A stretch of DNA of 64,000 bases from Branchinecta lynchi. Lineage: Eukaryota; Arthropoda; Branchiopoda; Anostraca; Branchinectidae. How positions within the stretch are numbered: position 1 is the stretch's first letter; every line of letters starts with the position of its first letter. The stretch lies in NCBI GenBank assembly GCA_023053575.1, contig JAKZAP010000016.1:11426030-11490029 (forward strand), read 5' to 3'. The position numbers were made by a program, and so were the translations under genes. Shown here piece by piece: positions 11,882 through 22,317 of this stretch. The notes under the pieces are model-generated. The model was given only the letters and a program-made list of their open reading frames with translations, did not search any database and was not told the DNA's origin.

Positions 11882-12872
11882 CTAGAACAGAAAGCTGTTA
11901 GAACGAGTAGCTCGCTTCTAACATTCTCTGGGTATTAATGCACTTCGAGGGAGTTGCGAGATGAATACAGAATCTGAGGACACATTTAGAATATTTCGCA
12001 AGGCGATAGCTAAGATCAATACACACGTGGACTACGGGAAAAACATCCGTAATGAATCTACACTTTGTTCCCCCTTAAACAGCATAGCCTAGCGTCCTTG
12101 GTTCACTGGAAGACAGACATAGCTTGCTTTGTCGCAAGTTCAACAAGTATGTGCAATTCAACAGATCTGAGAGTAATAAACAGTGAAAGAGAGAGTGAAA
12201 TAAAATAAAATCTCTTGATGTTACAGATATAAGTGTGGTATGAGCCTTTGAGTGTTTCTGTAAGAGGACACTAAACATGGTTTGCAAACTTACTTTTTGG
12301 CGAAGAAATAAGACTTCAAAAGTTATAACGACTATATGATGTAGTGTCAACAGATAATTATATAAATCTGTTGAAATAAAATCAAATCTGCCTGTTCAGC
12401 TTTCAATGTGGATTAGTCTCTATTTTCCGTCCTCACCTCGTTATCAGCGTTAACTAGACGGAGATAGTGCAATAGTGGTAATTCGTGGAATTCTAGGTGT
12501 CCGGATGGAGTATGTGTTTGTCCTCTTTGCCATCTGATGGGGACGGTCTGGATCATTTTCTTTTCAGGTGCCAGGAGCTTTCGCATTTAAGGGGTTAATT
12601 ATTTTCTGGGAATGGTGGACAGCTTCTTGGTAGTTTACGCTCTACGTCACCAAGAGTGATTGTCTCTTTTGGGAATTTTGTGCAAAAAGCACTCGAGTTG
12701 AGAAGTGCTGTTTCTTAGTTTTTGATTTTGTTTATTTTCTTATAAGTTGTTGGTTTATCCTGTATATGACCTTTGGGTTATTCAATACAGATATATAATA
12801 TACATATATATCAAGCAGTATAGTACCCAAACCAAGTCATGAACTTTTTGTAATCAAGGGTGTGTAGAATTT

Positions 12873-13125
12873 ATATTCTTTGAGCCCAAGCTCACTTTGA
12901 AACATTTTTTCAAACAATGTTTACAAAGGATACGTCAGCTACGATTCTTCGTCAGCGATATTTCGGCTGACGAAACAAACCTGTAATCATTACAGGTTTG
13001 TTTCCTTCCCCGAAGTTGAACCAGAGGATTGAAAGCCTGACGAGGACCCTTGCCAAGAAGCGCCGAAATATCGCTGACGAAGAATCGTAGCTGACGTATC
13101 CGTTGTAAAGATTGTTTGAATAAAA
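12873..13125 (+). mobile_element. Palindromic family C element (C1) with 13-bp target duplication
   Basis: The element begins ATATTCTTTGAGCCCAAGC and ends TGTTTGAATAAAA, flanked by perfect 13-bp direct repeats GTGTGTAGAATTT (12860-12872 and 13126-13138). Inside, about 60-bp arms containing GGATACGTCAGCTACGATTC and its complement fold back on each other. Between the arms lie a smaller palindrome around CCTGTAATCATTACAGG and the segment CTGACGAGGACCC ... CGAAATATCG. Five copies with target repeats of 8-13 bp argue for reverse-transcribed insertion (SINE, Penelope-like or retrozyme) over a fixed-length DNA transposon. Confidence 0.8.
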
Positions 13126-13449
13126 GTGTGTAGAATTTTCATCGTCAGTGAAGTTCGCACTTCTTATCTACTGAACTTTTATATAATTAATTGGTCGTCT
13201 CGTTTTTTTGTTTTTTGCTGGGTTTTTTTTTATTGCGGATGTTAGTTACTAGGTGTCCATTTTTCTTGGGACTGGATGGTGGCTGTCATGTTATGTAGGC
13301 TACAGTTATGTGTGACCATGTTTAAGTTGTACTTGTTTATATTATCTTCTGGGCATCGAGCCTGCTCTCTGCCGTGAAGTGATGTAAAATTTGTTTTCAT
13401 CATCTGAAATTAGATGCACCTGCACCTGAAATAAATATCCTAGCAGAGT

Positions 13450-15600
13450 TTTAGTTAAACTTTGATGATGGTGACAATCATGACCGATCATCATCCGTTC
13501 TGTCACCCAGTTTCCGGGTTTTCCTCTCTTAACCCCAACCCACCCACAGACGGTCCCGACCAAGAAATGAACGTATTCCAACTGAATACAGTCTCTTCCC
13601 TAACTATAATGCCAAATTTAATTTATTCAGCATATCATCTATTTAACTTACGGAGAAAATCCAGACTTCCCCCAACTCCCTCTAACGCTAACGCCATACG
13701 AGTCTCGGCTCCAAAATGGTTTATTTCAGGGCATGGCCGTTCTACCTATCAAATCCGTCCCGATATCCCCAGACTGACCGTGTGCCAGTGTTTCCACTTC
13801 TGTTTTTGAAAAATCCCAGATTCAGGTAGAAAAATCCCTAAAAATCCCTTTTTCTTCAAAGAATAATCCCTTGATAAATCCCTCTCCTTCGTCTGCAATA
13901 TCCGATAATTACGACCGCCTGTGTTTGTGTCAGGAGGGGAGGGGGGGGGGAACTGCAAATATGTGTCTGTATAGTTCCCGTTGCCGTTAAGGCTACCGGC
14001 TATAAACAATTGACTTAAAATTCTACAAATTTCAAGAAATATAAATACCAAAATCAAGCATGCCCTCATTTCAGCATTCGCTGGTTAAAACCCAGCTTCA
14101 GTTAGCTTTTGACGACTGCACGCAAAGAGAATCTAAAACTGAGCGCCGCAGGCGAAAATTTTCAAATCCGCCTTTTTTCTGAAAAATTTCACAGGGTGAA
14201 ATTCACGATTTGTCATTCTGGCAAGATCCAAACATACAACTGTCATTTTAACAATCTCTGAACATACGATTGTCGTAACGCAGCCTGCGACAAGAATATT
14301 TTTTAGTATAACTAAATTACTAGAACCAGGTGGTTTACGGGCAAAATTCACTGTTCGTAACTTTTGTAACTCGGGCAAGCTCAAAATATCGAGAGTAAGA
14401 AAATACAGAAGAAAACTTCGACATGTTTGCCAAATATCTAGGCCAAAACAAAAATAGTATAATGAGGAGACAAGCGAACAAAACATCCTACATAAGTGCC
14501 CCTACTGTTATTGTGAAGTTTAGGGATTTTTAACTTGAGACTAAAATATCTCCATTCTTATATTAAAAATCCCAAAATATTTCACTTATCCCTGAAAAAT
14601 CCCTTATCCCTCTTTAGAAAAAAAAATCCCGAGAAAGGCATGGAAATCCCTCAAAAAGGGATAAATCCCTCGAAGTGGAAACACTGCGGTGTGCACACCT
14701 ATAAGAATCCTGGCACCTGAAACTCCTAGAGAGTGTCTAGCTCCAGTTCAGATCTATAAATGGCATGCGTTTGGCCGATGCTCGTACCACAAAGTTTCAT
14801 CGCAACTGGATCAGCAGTTCTGGAACTCTATGCATCACACAACTTCGAATCCCCAATCCCCCGTCACAGATGGTCCGGCCAGCAACTTATTTATCTTATG
14901 TGATTACAGTCCCGTCCATTTTCACTTTTTCAGCACTTCAAGACTGAGCTCCCAAAACAAAATTCTGGACCCACCTCCAACTCCACCCACCGACGTCGGA
15001 CCCGTCTTGGACACTTAATCTAGGGCATAAGGTCTTCCGACCGAACAAGTATCGTCACAATCGTCTCGTTTGGTCCCTACATTTTTCAGATGCAGCTCAT
15101 ACCTATGAATGGCAGATGAAGGGCATTTGCTCTTATTATCCACAAAGTCTCATCTGAATCTGATACACCTGTTTGGGATTTACCCGAACAACAAGGTTAT
15201 CAATTCTTCTCATGCCACCCCCTCCCATCCATGGTGAAATCTGCGAAAACGAAGTTTCACGTGAATCAAAAGCGGTTTTTAATCTTTCTGACACGGTATT
15301 ACGGGCCAAAATGTCTGGGCGGGGGACAAGGGGCTTGCCAAATGGCTGGTCATACCGACTGTTTCTCAGAATAATCGGCTATTCATAAGAAAAAAGTGAA
15401 TATTTTTTGAAAAATCTAGCCGCTTCGCGCCGAATATTTTTTTTTTACCGACTGGCCGATAAAATCGGACAGGGGGTCCCCCCTCTCCCAGTAAATATCG
15501 CTTGGGATATTAGCTTATCTGGAAGTACACTGTCTAGAGGACAACGAACTGATTGTCACTTCGATCCTAATGGAAATTCACCAGAAGTGCCATAAAAACG
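13450..15600 (+). mobile_element. Decayed family-A-like segment, interrupted by a hAT-like element
   Basis: Phrases typical of family A recur in diverged form: CAGTTTCCGGGTT, CACAAAGTTTCATC, CCCCAATCCCCC, and a right-end-like AGAAGTGCCATAAAAAC at about 15584-15600. The hAT-like element at 13786-14686 interrupts it. The boundaries are approximate and the assignment rests on short matches. Confidence 0.4.
13786..14686. mobile_element. hAT-like non-autonomous element with 8-bp target duplication
   Basis: The left end is CAGTGTTTCCACTTC and the right end is its exact complement GAAGTGGAAACACTG. Flanking octamers are CCGTGTGC (13778-13785) and CGGTGTGC (14687-14694), one mismatch. An 8-bp duplication with CAGTG ends is the hAT signature. 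The interior is rich in AAATCCC / GGGATTT words near both ends, probably subterminal transposase-binding repeats. No transposase is encoded; open frames on the minus strand are not transposase-like. Confidence 0.88.
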
Positions 15601-15926
15601 GCAGTGGCAAAGTGAAGTGCCAACTATGACTGGAACAAGCCATGACCCCAAGTTCCAGTGCCAATCTCTACCCAGCAGGTTAGCGCGAAGCGCGTTTTGC
15701 AACTCCAATAGAACAAGCAGGAACAAGCAGGAACTACGCCTCGTATGATCGTTCGTTAATTGATAATTTTGATTTTAATGATCAACCTATAAGTTAATAT
15801 TACTGTTAATGATTCGATGAAATCTAGTGTTATTTCATTTGTAATGAATGATAGTTAGTGATTAAATCGAATAGTTTGAATAAACCTATCTTTACCAGCA
15901 CTTGAGGAGACAAACGAGCAGCTTAC

Positions 15927-16221
15927 CAGTTCCTGTGCAATCGGTGTTTTGTCTCCATTGGGCAGATGTTCTTCGAGCGCCAAGACGATGCAGTTGGCAA
16001 TGATAGTTAGAAGAACGGCATATTCAAACGGGGGCCACTCAATAAAGAACCGGGTGTACTTCCGAATAAAATTCTTCTCGCTGAAGATGAACAGGGAGGT
16101 TGGTCCATTCCCAGATGAGTGTCCGGCGGACTTCTTCCCTCCGCCTCCCATATTCCTTCCTAGCCCAGCAACGCCGCCTTGAGCAGCATTTTCAGCAGCA
16201 GCCTGCTTGGCGGCGGCCAAC
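15927..16221 (-). CDS. cac: Cav2/cacophony-type calcium channel alpha-1 subunit, exon with N-terminal tail and start of domain I (IS1)
   Basis: This is an internal exon of the pore-forming subunit of a presynaptic voltage-gated calcium channel, a plasma-membrane protein that admits calcium for transmitter release. It encodes 98 residues. The first 39 are an Ala/Gly-rich cytoplasmic tail with a GGGGKK stretch. Then come [12 protein letters not shown] and IRKYTRF, followed by the Cav2 hallmark [17 protein letters not shown] (about residues 61-77), which is transmembrane segment IS1, and [11 protein letters not shown] in the IS1-IS2 loop. WPPFEY and EEHLP separate Cav2 from Cav1 and Cav3. Borders read TTTTGCAG before the exon and GTAAGC after it. 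The exon starts with one base of a split codon and ends on a complete codon (...QEL). The open frame could be begun at a TTG, but the acceptor shows that residue is an internal Leu. The upstream exon with the true start codon was not found. The next exon is at 11881-11742. Confidence 0.93.
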
Positions 16222-16510
16222 CTGCAAAAGATTACGCAGTCTAGTAAGTCCCGCTTTTCGTGTACAAAATTTACTCTTTGATCAACAAGTCTCTCTGGCA
16301 GATTTTTCTGACATAATGAGCGTGTTCCACTCGCTACGTCACTTCAAAAATCCTGGACAACAGGGCCCAACCAGCGCACAACGTTATCCACTGCTTCCTG
16401 GCCGAAGACTGAAAATTAAGTTTCTTTTTCTGTCTCTGTATGTGTTTTATTTCTTTTCTTTCATTTATTCCGCTTTTTCAAAATGGTGGGTTGTAAATAA
16501 ATTATTTACT

Positions 16511-16806
16511 TCTTAGTTACTCTTCTGACAATAGTAGCTATTAGTTACTATTTTTGTTTCAGCCTCGACAAAAGTTACTACGCTGACCGTTCCAGTCTTC
16601 TCGAGATAGTAACTCATAGTAACTATTTGCTAACCACGCTCGGGAGAATAGTACGCGTGGTAACTATGAGTCTCTTTGACGTTATCGGTCCAATTAGCCC
16701 GTGGCACGATATTTTGCTGAAAATAGAAAAATATGTTCCAGCGAAGTTATCCGTGACATCATGCGTAGTAACTACGGTAAGTAGGGTGGAACACGCTCTA
16801 TACCAA
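16511..16806. mobile_element. MITE family I, copy 1 (diverged)
   Basis: This region matches the better-preserved copy at 49283-49577 along its length: AGTTACTACGCTGAC, AACTATTTGCTAACCACGCTCGGGA, GCGTAGTAACTACGGTAAG and the right end GGTGGAACACGCTC. The left end has decayed. There are no protein features; open frames on both strands are by-products of its inverted structure. Confidence 0.7.
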
Positions 16807-17057
16807 TCGATATTATTGAAACCTGAACAAACAGTGAAATTGGCGCCATCCCCCCTGGGCCCCAACAAAAATATCCTCTAGCAAACTCTTCATTTGCAAC
16901 TGAGGAAGAATAAAAAAAAAGTTCGACAGCTCCCAGAATAAATAGCATGGTTTATATGATGCATTTATATGTATGTATATGATGTATGTGATCTGTTTGT
17001 GTGTGACGGTCTACTGGTTCAGGGTCACCGAAGACAGCAACGCCACCGGACGTCACT

Positions 17058-17244
17058 TGGAATGAATGAATGAAATGCTTTTATTTCACCAAAATGACGA
17101 GACAAGAAAAAGGTTAAAACGTTGTACAATGCATACATCAACGTTTGCTGATCCTATTATGCACATCATCCGTAATCCAAAGTCACTAGCCTCGTTGGCG
17201 TACTAGACGCTGCCCCGTTAGAGACTTAAAAAACAGTCTAAAGC
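17058..17244 (-). mobile_element. 3' end of a non-LTR retroposon with (CATT)n tail
   Basis: Read on the minus strand, the sequence ends CTTTTTCTTGTCTCGTC, then AAATAAAAGCATTTCATT and a short CATT repeat at 17058-17070. The same terminus occurs on the plus strand at about 45107-45158. A shared 3' end with a simple-repeat tail indicates a LINE or SINE. The 5' limit is set only by the adjoining hAT-like element. Confidence 0.6.
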
Positions 17245-17252
17245 CTAGCAAC

Positions 17253-17568
17253 CAGGGGCATCACAACTCGGGGGGGGGGGGGGGACGCCCCTCCTAATGC
17301 TGTCGGCCAGTCGGTAAAAAGTAATCGAGATTATTGTTCAAAACGTTTGTTTTTCATGAAAACAGTCGGTTTTTCTGAAAATTGGTCGATTTTTCGTCAA
17401 AATAGTCGGTTATTCTGAAAATCAGTGGATTTTTCTGAAAATCCGTCGGTTTTTTGAAAAATGTCGTTTTGTTGTTGAATACAGTGCGAAAAAGTCGGTA
17501 AAAGTTACCAGCCAGTCGTTAAATGCCTCGCCCCCCCCCCCCCAACATTTTGGCTAGTAACGCCTCTG
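17253..17568. mobile_element. hAT-like MITE with perfect 8-bp target duplication
   Basis: The ends are CAGGGGCATCAC and TAACGCCTCTG, flanked by the identical octamer CTAGCAAC (17245-17252 and 17569-17576). Just inside each end lies a long homopolymer, G-run on the left and C-run on the right, which makes part of the inverted repeat. The interior has imperfect units of AGTCGGTTTTTCTGAAAAT. A right end of the same family (GGCTAGTGACGCCCCTG) lies at 63190-63206. Confidence 0.9.
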
Positions 17569-17988
17569 CTAGCAACAGTAGCAACTTTACAGAGAAAGGT
17601 GTAACACAAAATAAAGTACTTTATTGGCTCTACTCAATCCACATTCAATCCCAAAAGTAATACATTCATCGTTCCCTTTATTATCAAATCAACTATCTCA
17701 AGAAAAAGACCGAAGGACCAGTGTCATTCACTTACACAATCTACTACTAAAAATAACTACTATCTAGTTAACTTTTCTTGCATTATATACCTCCTTAATT
17801 CTTATGCATCATTTAATTAACGTTAAAAGTGAGCCATTCAACCATTATTCTTCACTTTCCATATTTTCCCAACTTTCTCGATACTATCTTACGAATGCAT
17901 TCACGGCTTATTGCAATTCTGTAAAAGTCCGTGACATATCTGTCTCTTTTGTATTTTACGAGGTCGTGATTTATTGTGATGTATTTCC

Positions 17989-19192
17989 CTTTTTGGGATC
18001 CCAAAACGTAAGTGGAGGGATACCTATGACATCGCAAAAGTTGTCCGTCTGTCCGTCCGTCCGTTCGTCTGTCCGTCCGTTCGTCTGTCCGTCCGTCTGT
18101 AGGCACGATAGCTCTCGAAGGGAATGAGATATTTTGATGAAACTTGGTGTGAGGATCCGTTGGGTCGTCGGACCAGTCAAGTTCGTAGATGGGCTTTGTA
18201 GCCCTAGATTTAGGGGAGGGGGTTCAAATTAAGGGGCAAACAAAATATTTTGAAACAGTTAATGTGATAGACGATTATGGGGTAAGAAGACATCCTGAGC
18301 ACGATGGTGAAAACTATTTTGTCGTCGGACGATTAATTCGCCCGGAATCCGGTCAAAACCGGAAAGTTTGTTAAACGTAAAAGTTTTATTTGAAGTTGAT
18401 TAGATGTTCGATTTAGGGGTAGGAAGACATGCTGAAGACGATGGTGAAAACCATTTTCTCGACAGACATGTAGTTCGCCCGGAATCCGGCCGAAACCGGA
18501 AAGTTTGTTAAAATTAGAAGTTTTATTTCGAGTTGATTAGATGTTCGATTTAGGGCAAGAAGACATGTTGAACACTTATGTGAAAACAATTTTCTACCCG
18601 GACATGTAGTTCGCCCGGAATCCGGCGAAAACCGGAAAGTTGGTTAAAAGTAAAAGTTTAATCTGAAGTTGATTAAATGTTCGATTTATGGGTAAAAAGA
18701 CATGCCGAGCACGATGGTGAAAATCATTTTCTCGCTTGACAACTAGTTCGCCCGGAATCCGGCCAAAACCGGAAAATTTGTCAAAAGCAAAATTTCGATT
18801 AGATGACAGATTAAGGGGTAAGATGAGAGGCTGAGTCGGTTTATGACAATGGTTTTTACCCGGACATATAATTATTCAGGAATCCGGTTGTAGCCGGATT
18901 TTTTTTTAAGTCAAACTTTTATTCGAAGTTGATTAGATGTTCTTTATATGGATAAGGAGTTACGCTGGTTTTGTTTCTGTATTTTTTTTTTGCTGGACTA
19001 GTAGTTCGCTCGGAAATCGGCAGGAAGTCTCAGTCAGTATCGTCAAAATAGATATGGCTTATAGAGGTATATCTGAACTTGGTTTTCTCTGATGATTAGC
19101 CTGTCCTAGACTGGATCTGGCGAAGACAAGACTCGATTGTCTGAATCAAGTATTAGATTTGTGGGATCCAATCGACACCTTTGGTCTTGTTT
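17989..19192 (-). mobile_element. Family B element (B2)
   Basis: Inverted copy with the palindromic end TTTTTGGGATCCCAAAACG at 17989 and the ACAAGACC end (seen as GGTCTTGT) at 19183-19190. The microsatellite appears as GTCCGTCTGTCCGTCC at about 18042-18098. Internal units of about 137 bp contain CGCCCGGAATCCGG and GAAGTTGATTAGATGTTCGA. No protein is encoded. Confidence 0.8.
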
Positions 19193-19274
19193 ACCATCCA
19201 TGCAGGACTTAAATATATTGTAGGCAAATTTTATTTGCAATAAATTGGTTCATTTATTCAGTGAATGTGAAGTA

Positions 19275-20608
19275 CAGTAGAGGTATGTTAATTTCACAGT
19301 TACTTAAATATGAACAGTGCAGTTTTGGGCTAAACGGTAGATTGGAGATCCAACGACCAAAATATCTATTCAAGTGTTTTCAGAGGCTTTTTCGGATCCC
19401 AAAACGTAAGTGGAGGGATACCTATGACATCGCAAAAGTTGTCCGTCTGTCCGTCCGTCTGTAAGCACGATGACTGTCGAAGGGAATGAGATATTTTGAT
19501 GAAACTTGGTGTGAGGATTCGTTGGGTCGTCGGACCAGTCAAGTTCGTAGATGGGCTTTGTAGCCCTACATTTAGGGGTGGGGGTTCAAATTAAGGGGCA
19601 AACAAAATATTCTGAAACAGCTAATGTGATAGTCGATTATGGGGTAGGAAGACATGCTGAACACGATGGTGAAAACCATTTTGTGATCGGACAAGTAGTT
19701 CACCTTGAAGTTTGTTGAAAGTAAAAGTTTTATTTGAAGTTGATTAGATGTTCGATTTAGGGGTAGGAAGACATGCTGAAGATGATGGTGAAAACTATTT
19801 TCTCGACGGACAAGTATTTCGACCGGAATCCGGCCCAAACCGGAAAGTTTGTCAAAATTAAAAGTTTTATTTGGAGTTTATTAGATGTTCGATTTAGGGC
19901 AAGAAGACATGCTGAACACTTATGTGAAAACAATTTTCTACCCGGACATGTAGTTCGCCCGGAATCCGGCCAAAACCGGAAAACTGTTGGAAGTTAAAGT
20001 TTAATTTCTAGTTGATTAGATAAGCGATTTCGGGGTAAGAACAGATGCTGAGTCCCTGTATGACAATCATATTTTACCCGGACATAAAGTTCGACCAGAA
20101 TCCGGCTAGAGTCGAAAAATTTGTTATAAGCTAAATTTTTATTTGAAGTTGATTAGATGTTCATTACTGGGGAAAGAAGATACCCTGATTTCGTCTTTGA
20201 GCTTTCTTTTTTTGCCGGACAAGTAGTTCTGGAGTTCGGGCGAAACCGGGAAATAGGCAGAGGCGGCAGGAAGTTTTCGTCAAAACAGATATGACTTATG
20301 GGGGTAAACACACATGCTGAATCCATATCTGAACTTGGTTTTCTCAGGTGATTAGCTATTTGGCCTTAATCTGTTTCTGAATTGTAATTGTAAAAATAAT
20401 CAAGGAGTCTGGCGATGACTGGATCCGGCTAAGACAAGACCCAGTTGTCTGGATCAGATATTGAATTTTTGGGATCCCATCGAAACCTTTGGTCTTGTTA
20501 TTACCTACTTTGGCTAACTCACAGTTGACTTTGACTTTAGTCACAGCAAGCGAACGAAAATGGTAAAGTTCAAAGTCAACAAACGTTCACATAAGCATAC
20601 ATCTATTG
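19275..20608. mobile_element. TA-flanked MITE family D, copy D2, split by a family B insertion
   Basis: The left half (19275-19376) starts CAGTAGAGGTATG and the right half (about 20543-20608) ends CATACATCTATTG. TA lies at 19273-19274 and 20609-20610. Joined, the halves would be about 168 bp and match the intact copy at 59285-59446 in reverse orientation. Family B copy B3 plus about 56 bp of extra sequence sits at the break. Confidence 0.8.
19389..20499 (-). mobile_element. Family B element (B3), nested in MITE D2
   Basis: The palindromic end (TTCGGATCCCAAAACGTAAG, one base off the palindrome) is at 19391. The GTCCGTCTGTCC microsatellite is shortened (19440-19462). The opposite end GGGATCCCATCGAAACC...GGTCTTGTT ends at 20499. 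Internal 137-bp-type units are present. Because it interrupts D2, it inserted later than that MITE. Confidence 0.82.
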
Positions 20609-21400
20609 TAGGAGTATTTCGCCAACGGGAACCTGTACCATAGAGCTATTTCCAGAGTAATTCCGTATTTCCGAGAGTACAGAATACAGTTACAGAGTAA
20701 TTCTAACTGATGCTAGGACGGATAGTCATTTTCTGGCCAAGAAGCGAATTAAACTTGTCTCAGCTTAGACGGATAACGACATGCTTAGACAAAAGCCGGG
20801 GGGGGGGGGGGGGGGGGGCAGGGCGGCCTGCAGAAGATGGGGGGAGGGGGGAAAGCTGTGAAAAGCCTGCAGTTCAGTCACTATTTATGCGGATGGAAAT
20901 TCACAAATCCAGTCTTTTATTCAAGGTGGGGCAGGATACTTATTTGCATCATGGGTGTAAGGATCGTAATCTGATGAAGCCGAGCACGGATTCGCCTGCA
21001 AACTTTGGCTGTCAAAGATGTGTGACGTGGAATCCGTGTATTCAGACAGTTCAAATTCAAAGCCAACGAGGTCTACTCCCGTGAGTAGCGTGTCTTGACG
21101 TCTCGCATGCTAGTTATGTTTTTCGTAAAAGCGGAGTAGACATGGGGAAATCTGGATTCTCCCAGACGGGTCTCCGATCCATATGGATATCGATAGTTGG
21201 AAAGAGTCGATAGGAATGATTTCTATCCTCCGGATCGGAAAGTATGTGTGATGCAACGAGGCATAACTGAATCTCCTATATTTGGCGGTGCAAAACGGAT
21301 AGTATTCAAGTGTTTATTTACGTACTAAAATGATATAACCCTGGAGAACTTGGTCTATTGGCCTAGAAGGAAAAGAATCTTGTGTAGGCCTAGCTAAAAC
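20609..21400. other. No recognised gene; long G homopolymer
   Basis: A run of about 18 G lies at 20801-20818. One open frame of 124 codons crosses it and is not credible. Nothing else is recognised. Confidence 0.4.
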
Positions 21401-21403
21401 AAC

Positions 21404-22048
21404 TTAAAGATTAGAGGAAATGACACAACCGAAAAAGACACATAAAGAGGAAAAAAAAGGGGGAAAAAAAAAATAGAGATTATTGACAGATAATGAGTAA
21501 GTGTGTACGGGTGTTCTTGAAAAAGTGTTGAAATCTGTTGATTGGTGAAGATGTGTGGGTATACTGTTCCATAGTTTAATGCTTTTGTATATGGCAGAAT
21601 TTCGTAGGCAGTTGTCAGTCTTAAAGGAAGAATAAATTGATGGAGTCTTAAAGGAAGAATAAATTGTTGGAGAGTAGAACGTCGGGAACGATTTTGATGT
21701 ACAGTACGGCAAGGTACGTATCATTTTGGAGAGAAGCGGGTAATTTATCCAGTGAAGCGGAGTGGGCCAGGCGAAGAGTCTGAGCGGTGATTATCTCGCT
21801 GAGCGTTTGATACCCGTGTCATTATAGAGTTGATCTCTATGGCACAGCTTAGGAAGGCGAAATGTTGCTTTGATAAAACGGTTTCGTGCTGTCATTAATG
21901 GCTTTAAGTAAGACGTATACGTGTTTCCCCAACCTTGACAACAGTACATGAGATATGGTACCACAAAAGCATTGTATAACATCAACATGGCATCTGGAGC
22001 AAGGACCTGATTCGCTCTGTGTAGCATTGAGGACTGTCTGGAGACCAT
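21404..22048 (-). pseudogene. LINE reverse transcriptase C-terminal relic (L2)
   Basis: Read on the minus strand from 22048, the frame gives ANQVLAPDAMLMLYNAFVVP then YLMYCCQGWGNTYTSYLKPL and NRFIKATFRLP. This is the conserved thumb-region block of non-LTR reverse transcriptases (LYN-x-x-x-x-P-x-L-x-YC...WGNT). After an in-frame stop the same frame continues to KSIKLWNSIPTHLHQ, the usual C-terminal WNSLP motif. Catalytic motifs are absent. It looks like a Jockey/CR1-type relic that is 5'-truncated and inactive. Confidence 0.8.
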
Positions 22049-22093
22049 TGACCCCAGATGCGATATCTGCTGTCGAAACGATATTTCTGTAGT

Positions 22094-22198
22094 CAGCTAC
22101 ATTTTACTAGAGCTATTTTTGGGCACTTCTTGACAAGGAAGATAACCCTTGTCAAGAAGGGCCAAAATATAGCTCTAATAAAATGTAGCTGACTTCTC
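22094..22198. repeat. Palindromic family-C-like element
   Basis: GTCAGCTACATTTTACTAGA and its complement TCTAATAAAATGTAGCTGAC form arms around a short loop; the inner part has CTTGTCAAGAAGGGCC. The CTTGGGCTGAAGGAATAT that follows at about 22230 matches the outer end of other family C copies. No clear target duplication was found. Confidence 0.65.
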
Positions 22199-22317
22199 CG
22201 TTTTCACCGCCAAATATGATTCGCAGTCACCTTGGGCTGAAGGAATATCTATACGTCTCCTAGCTTCAACGACCTAGACTCAAGGGCCGCAATGAGCTCG
22301 CAGCATTAACTTCTGTT

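Larger units (their letters stand above)
11882..15926 (-). other. cac: Cav2/cacophony intron between the two recognised exons
   Basis: This intron of about 4.0 kb has GTAAGC at its 5' border (15926 downwards) and TTCTAG at its 3' border, and falls between codons (phase 0). It holds a palindromic family-C element (12873-13125), a hAT-like element (13786-14686) and decayed family-A-like sequence. 11950-12780 has nothing recognisable apart from a short AT-alternating tract near 12788-12811. Confidence 0.85.

Noticed and set aside
12966..13060. Possible pol III A and B boxes in family C (TGGCAAGGGTC and GGTTCAACTTC on the minus strand)
   Set aside because: The A box departs from consensus and the overlapping segment is better explained as the hammerhead-like core or a coding remnant; kept only as a possibility.
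16100..16516. 138-codon plus-strand frame across the calcium-channel exon
   Set aside because: It is the antisense of the recognised Cav2 exon and its intron.
17804..18180. Open frames on both strands with VCPSV / TDGRTDER repeats
   Set aside because: Translations of the GTCY microsatellite of family B.
20710..21084. 124-codon frame with a Gly run
   Set aside because: It crosses an 18-base G homopolymer whose length is uncertain and has no domain.
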